A stretch of DNA of 64,000 bases from Luteimonas wenzhouensis (lineage in GTDB: Bacteria; Pseudomonadota; Gammaproteobacteria; Xanthomonadales; Xanthomonadaceae), in assembly GCF_007859305.1 (NCBI RefSeq), contig NZ_VOHE01000001.1, positions 124,001 to 188,000 of the forward strand, given 5' to 3'. Below are positions 62,451-64,000 of this stretch, one piece after another; the stretch's first letter is position 1; each line of letters opens with the position of its first letter. The translations under genes were made by a program, and so were the position numbers. The notes beneath the pieces were generated by a model, which was not told the origin of the DNA, did no database searches, and saw nothing but the letters and a program-made list of their open reading frames with translations.

Positions 62451-62480
62451 GGGCGGCGCGGGCCCCGCACCGCGCCGCCC
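62451..62480. terminator. GC-rich hairpin between the convergent metH and DUF2058 genes
   Basis: GGGCGGCGCGG (62451-62461) and CCGCGCCGCCC (62470-62480) form a perfect 11-bp stem with an 8-base loop. It lies in the 60-bp gap between convergent genes and could stop transcription in both directions. No T-run flanks it on either strand. Confidence 0.5.
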
Positions 62481-62492
62481 GCCGCCGGCGGG

Positions 62493-63086
62493 CTACCAGA
62501 CCAGGTCGTCGGGCACCTGGTATTTCGGGTCGGCGTAGGCGTCGTCTTCCGCCGGCGCATCGGGGTCGACCTTGAGCGCGATCGCTTCGGGGAAGATCTC
62601 CTCCGCCCCCGCCAGGTCGGCCGCGGTCACCAGGCAGTAGCGGCCATTGATCTGGACCACGCCCAGCTCGCCGGCATTGAGCGCGCGCAGCTGTTCCTGG
62701 TTGACGTAGATGCGCTTGATCTTGCCGCCGTACTGGAAATGGCGGGCGATCTCGGCCTGCGGGTCGTTGAGCACCTTGCCCTGCAGGAACGCCTCCAGCT
62801 TCGCCCGCGCCTCGCGCCGCCTGCGCACCTGCTCCTGGCGTTCCCGCTCGGCGCGCAGGCGTTCCTCCTTCTCGCGCTGGGCACGGATGGCATAGGCCTT
62901 GGCCAGGTCGATGTCCTCGCGCGCGCGGCCGCCCCCGGCGCCCTTGCGCCCACCCTTCGGCGACGCCGGCTGCTGGCCGGCGCCACGGGAAGACCCGGGA
63001 CGCTTTGGCCCCTTCGCCGGCCTGGCCGGCTTCGGCGCCGGCTTGAAGCCCAGGCCCAGCAACTGGTCGCGCAGGGAGTTGCCCAT
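62493..63086 (-). CDS. DUF2058 family protein (YaiL-like)
   Basis: This 197-residue protein starts MGNSLRDQLLGLGF, has a basic, low-complexity region (residues 15-55), a charged coiled-coil-like middle (AQREKEERLRAERERQEQVR) and a conserved C-terminal part with HFQYGGKIKRIYVNQEQ and QINGRYCLVTA. This is the layout of DUF2058 (YaiL) proteins, which are cytoplasmic and possibly nucleoid- or RNA-associated. It begins 10 nt after slyX. The function is unknown. Confidence 0.88.
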   Translation of the reverse strand: MGNSLRDQLLGLGFKPAPKPARPAKGPKRPGSSRGAGQQPASPKGGRKGAGGGRAREDIDLAKAYAIRAQREKEERLRAERERQEQVRRRREARAKLEAFLQGKVLNDPQAEIARHFQYGGKIKRIYVNQEQLRALNAGELGVVQINGRYCLVTAADLAGAEEIFPEAIALKVDPDAPAEDDAYADPKYQVPDDLVW

Positions 63087-63096
63087 CGTCACTGCA

Positions 63097-63312
63097 TCAG
63101 TAATGCGGGGGTGGCGGCTCGAGCGCGGGGTCGCCCGGCCCGTCGCCACGCACCAGTTTCAGGTCCTGGAGCACGCGCTTCAACAGCTCGGCGTTGGCCG
63201 CCGCCTCCAGCCGCGTCGCGGTCAGGGCCTCGTTCAGCTCCGAAATCGCCTGCTCCTGGAACGCCAGCCGCGTCTCCAGCTCCACCAGGCGCTGCTCGAG
63301 CGGGTGGGTCAT
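63097..63312 (-). CDS. slyX: SlyX family protein
   Basis: This 71-residue coiled-coil protein has [26 protein letters not shown] near its start (core [16 protein letters not shown]) and the conserved ending PPPPHY. SlyX is widespread in Proteobacteria and has no settled function. It overlaps the upstream UDP-glucose dehydrogenase gene by four bases (ATGA) and is followed by the DUF2058 gene after 10 nt, so the three are one transcription unit. Confidence 0.9.
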   Translation of the reverse strand: MTHPLEQRLVELETRLAFQEQAISELNEALTATRLEAAANAELLKRVLQDLKLVRGDGPGDPALEPPPPHY

Positions 63313-64000
63313 CGCGCCCCTCCCCGGTTCCGGATCGACCGCCCGCGTCCGATCGCCCAATAGGCGATCCCCGCGGCCTCGACGTCCTCGGGTTCGTACA
63401 GGTTGCGCCCGTCGAACAGCACGGCGTCGCCCAGCACCTGGCGCAGGCGGGCGAAGTCGGGGCTGCGGAACTGCTTCCACTCCGTCACCACGGCCAGAGC
63501 GTCGGCACCTTCCAGCGCCTGCTCCGCCGCGTCGCACAGCACCAGGTCCGGCCGCTGGCCGAAGATCCGCCGGGCCTCGTCGCAGGCCTCGGGATCGAAG
63601 GCGCGGACCTTCGCCCCCGCGTCCCACAGCTGTTGCAACAACCTACGGCTGGATGCCTCGCGCATGTCGTCGGTGTCGGGCTTGAACGCCAGCCCCCAGA
63701 TCGCGAACGTCTTGCCGCGCAGGACGGCGGCTCCGCCATAGTGGCGCAACACCAGTTCGAACAGGTGGCCCTTCTGCCGCTCGTTCACCGCCTCCACCGC
63801 CTTGAGCAGCAACGGATCGAGCCCGTTCTGGGCGGCGGTCCTCGCCAGCGCCTGCACGTCCTTGGGGAAGCACGAGCCCCCATAGCCCGCGCCCGGGTAG
63901 ATGAAATGCCAGCCGATGCGCGGATCCGATCCGATACCCCTGCGCACGTGCTCGACGTCCGCGCCCACCGCTTCGGCGATCCGGGCGATCTCGTTCATGA
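63309..64000 (-). CDS. UDP-glucose/GDP-mannose dehydrogenase family protein (partial, C-terminal part)
   Basis: The frame is open to the window edge, so the N-terminal NAD-binding domain is cut off and only about 230 residues are seen. The active-site cysteine lies in [37 protein letters not shown] and [13 protein letters not shown] are typical of UDP-glucose 6-dehydrogenase, which makes UDP-glucuronate for polysaccharides. GDP-mannose and UDP-ManNAc dehydrogenases are related, but VVTEWKQFR and [18 protein letters not shown] favour UDP-glucose. It overlaps slyX by four bases. Confidence 0.88.
   Translation of the reverse strand, partial: MNEIARIAEAVGADVEHVRRGIGSDPRIGWHFIYPGAGYGGSCFPKDVQALARTAAQNGLDPLLLKAVEAVNERQKGHLFELVLRHYGGAAVLRGKTFAIWGLAFKPDTDDMREASSRRLLQQLWDAGAKVRAFDPEACDEARRIFGQRPDLVLCDAAEQALEGADALAVVTEWKQFRSPDFARLRQVLGDAVLFDGRNLYEPEDVEAAGIAYWAIGRGRSIRNRGGAR

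Overview
The window is a gene-dense, very GC-rich piece of bacterial core chromosome. Its gene content suggests a gammaproteobacterium of the Xanthomonadaceae/Lysobacteraceae (Luteimonas/Lysobacter-like). The reasons are a cbb3 oxidase assembly operon next to azurin, the haaO-kynU-kmo route from tryptophan to quinolinate, a class III PHA synthase pair, a methionine synthase split into two genes behind a SahR-type regulator, a 180-kDa NAD-glutamate dehydrogenase, and many genes with a TANNNT -10 box at a fixed distance before the start codon (leaderless mRNAs). I see no transposase, integrase, phage gene, plasmid function or CRISPR array.

Layout. 1-4.5 kb: end of ccoG, then ccoH/fixH, ccoI, ccoS, a TauE/SafE-like membrane protein and azurin, which together form a copper and microaerobic respiration block. 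4.4-5.9 kb (minus): two overlapping genes, a GntA-like heme N-hydroxylase and a DUF1989 protein, possibly acting on guanidino compounds. 6.0 kb: tRNA-Arg(CCU). 6.2-11.8 kb: amaB aldehyde dehydrogenase, a metallophosphoesterase, a DUF4190 protein, pyrD, murB and a DMT exporter. 11.8-15.6 kb: a membrane Ser/Thr kinase with TPR repeats, broken by a 5-bp tandem duplication, divergent from an FHA-GGDEF diguanylate cyclase. 15.6-25 kb: PAP2 phosphatase, ispG, xseA, a single-subunit acetolactate synthase with an aldehyde dehydrogenase, an NRDE protein and a lipoprotein hydrolase. 24.8-31.4 kb (minus): small membrane or exported proteins, phaC-phaE, pssA, a 3-hydroxybutyrate-oligomer hydrolase and a Nudix hydrolase. 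31.7-35 kb: a DUF1800-DUF1501 pair. 35-39 kb: rpsF-rpsR-rplI, an IscA-type protein, asnS and small proteins. 39-48 kb: a PaiB-like flavoprotein, nei, carbonic anhydrase, kynurenine genes, a REPIN, sbcB and DUF2461/DUF2939 genes. 47.8-57.4 kb (minus): an alcohol dehydrogenase, a 5'-nucleotidase, nadK, NAD-GDH and an acyl-CoA dehydrogenase. 57.6-62.4 kb: sahR, metH-N and metH-C. 62.5-64 kb (minus): a DUF2058 protein, slyX and a cut-off UDP-glucose dehydrogenase.

How the genes work together. Storage carbon is both made (phaC/phaE) and possibly mobilised (oligomer hydrolase) within one block. HaaO, KynU and Kmo convert kynurenine to the NAD precursor quinolinate, and NadK lies about 6 kb away. 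SahR probably binds a near-perfect 28-bp palindrome at its own start and controls the two-part methionine synthase behind it. The most unusual items are the GntA/DUF1989 pair, the duplication-broken kinase facing an FHA-GGDEF protein, the histone-like tail on PhaE, the Tat-signal-bearing DUF1501 protein next to a signal-less DUF1800 partner, and the repeated leaderless promoter geometry.
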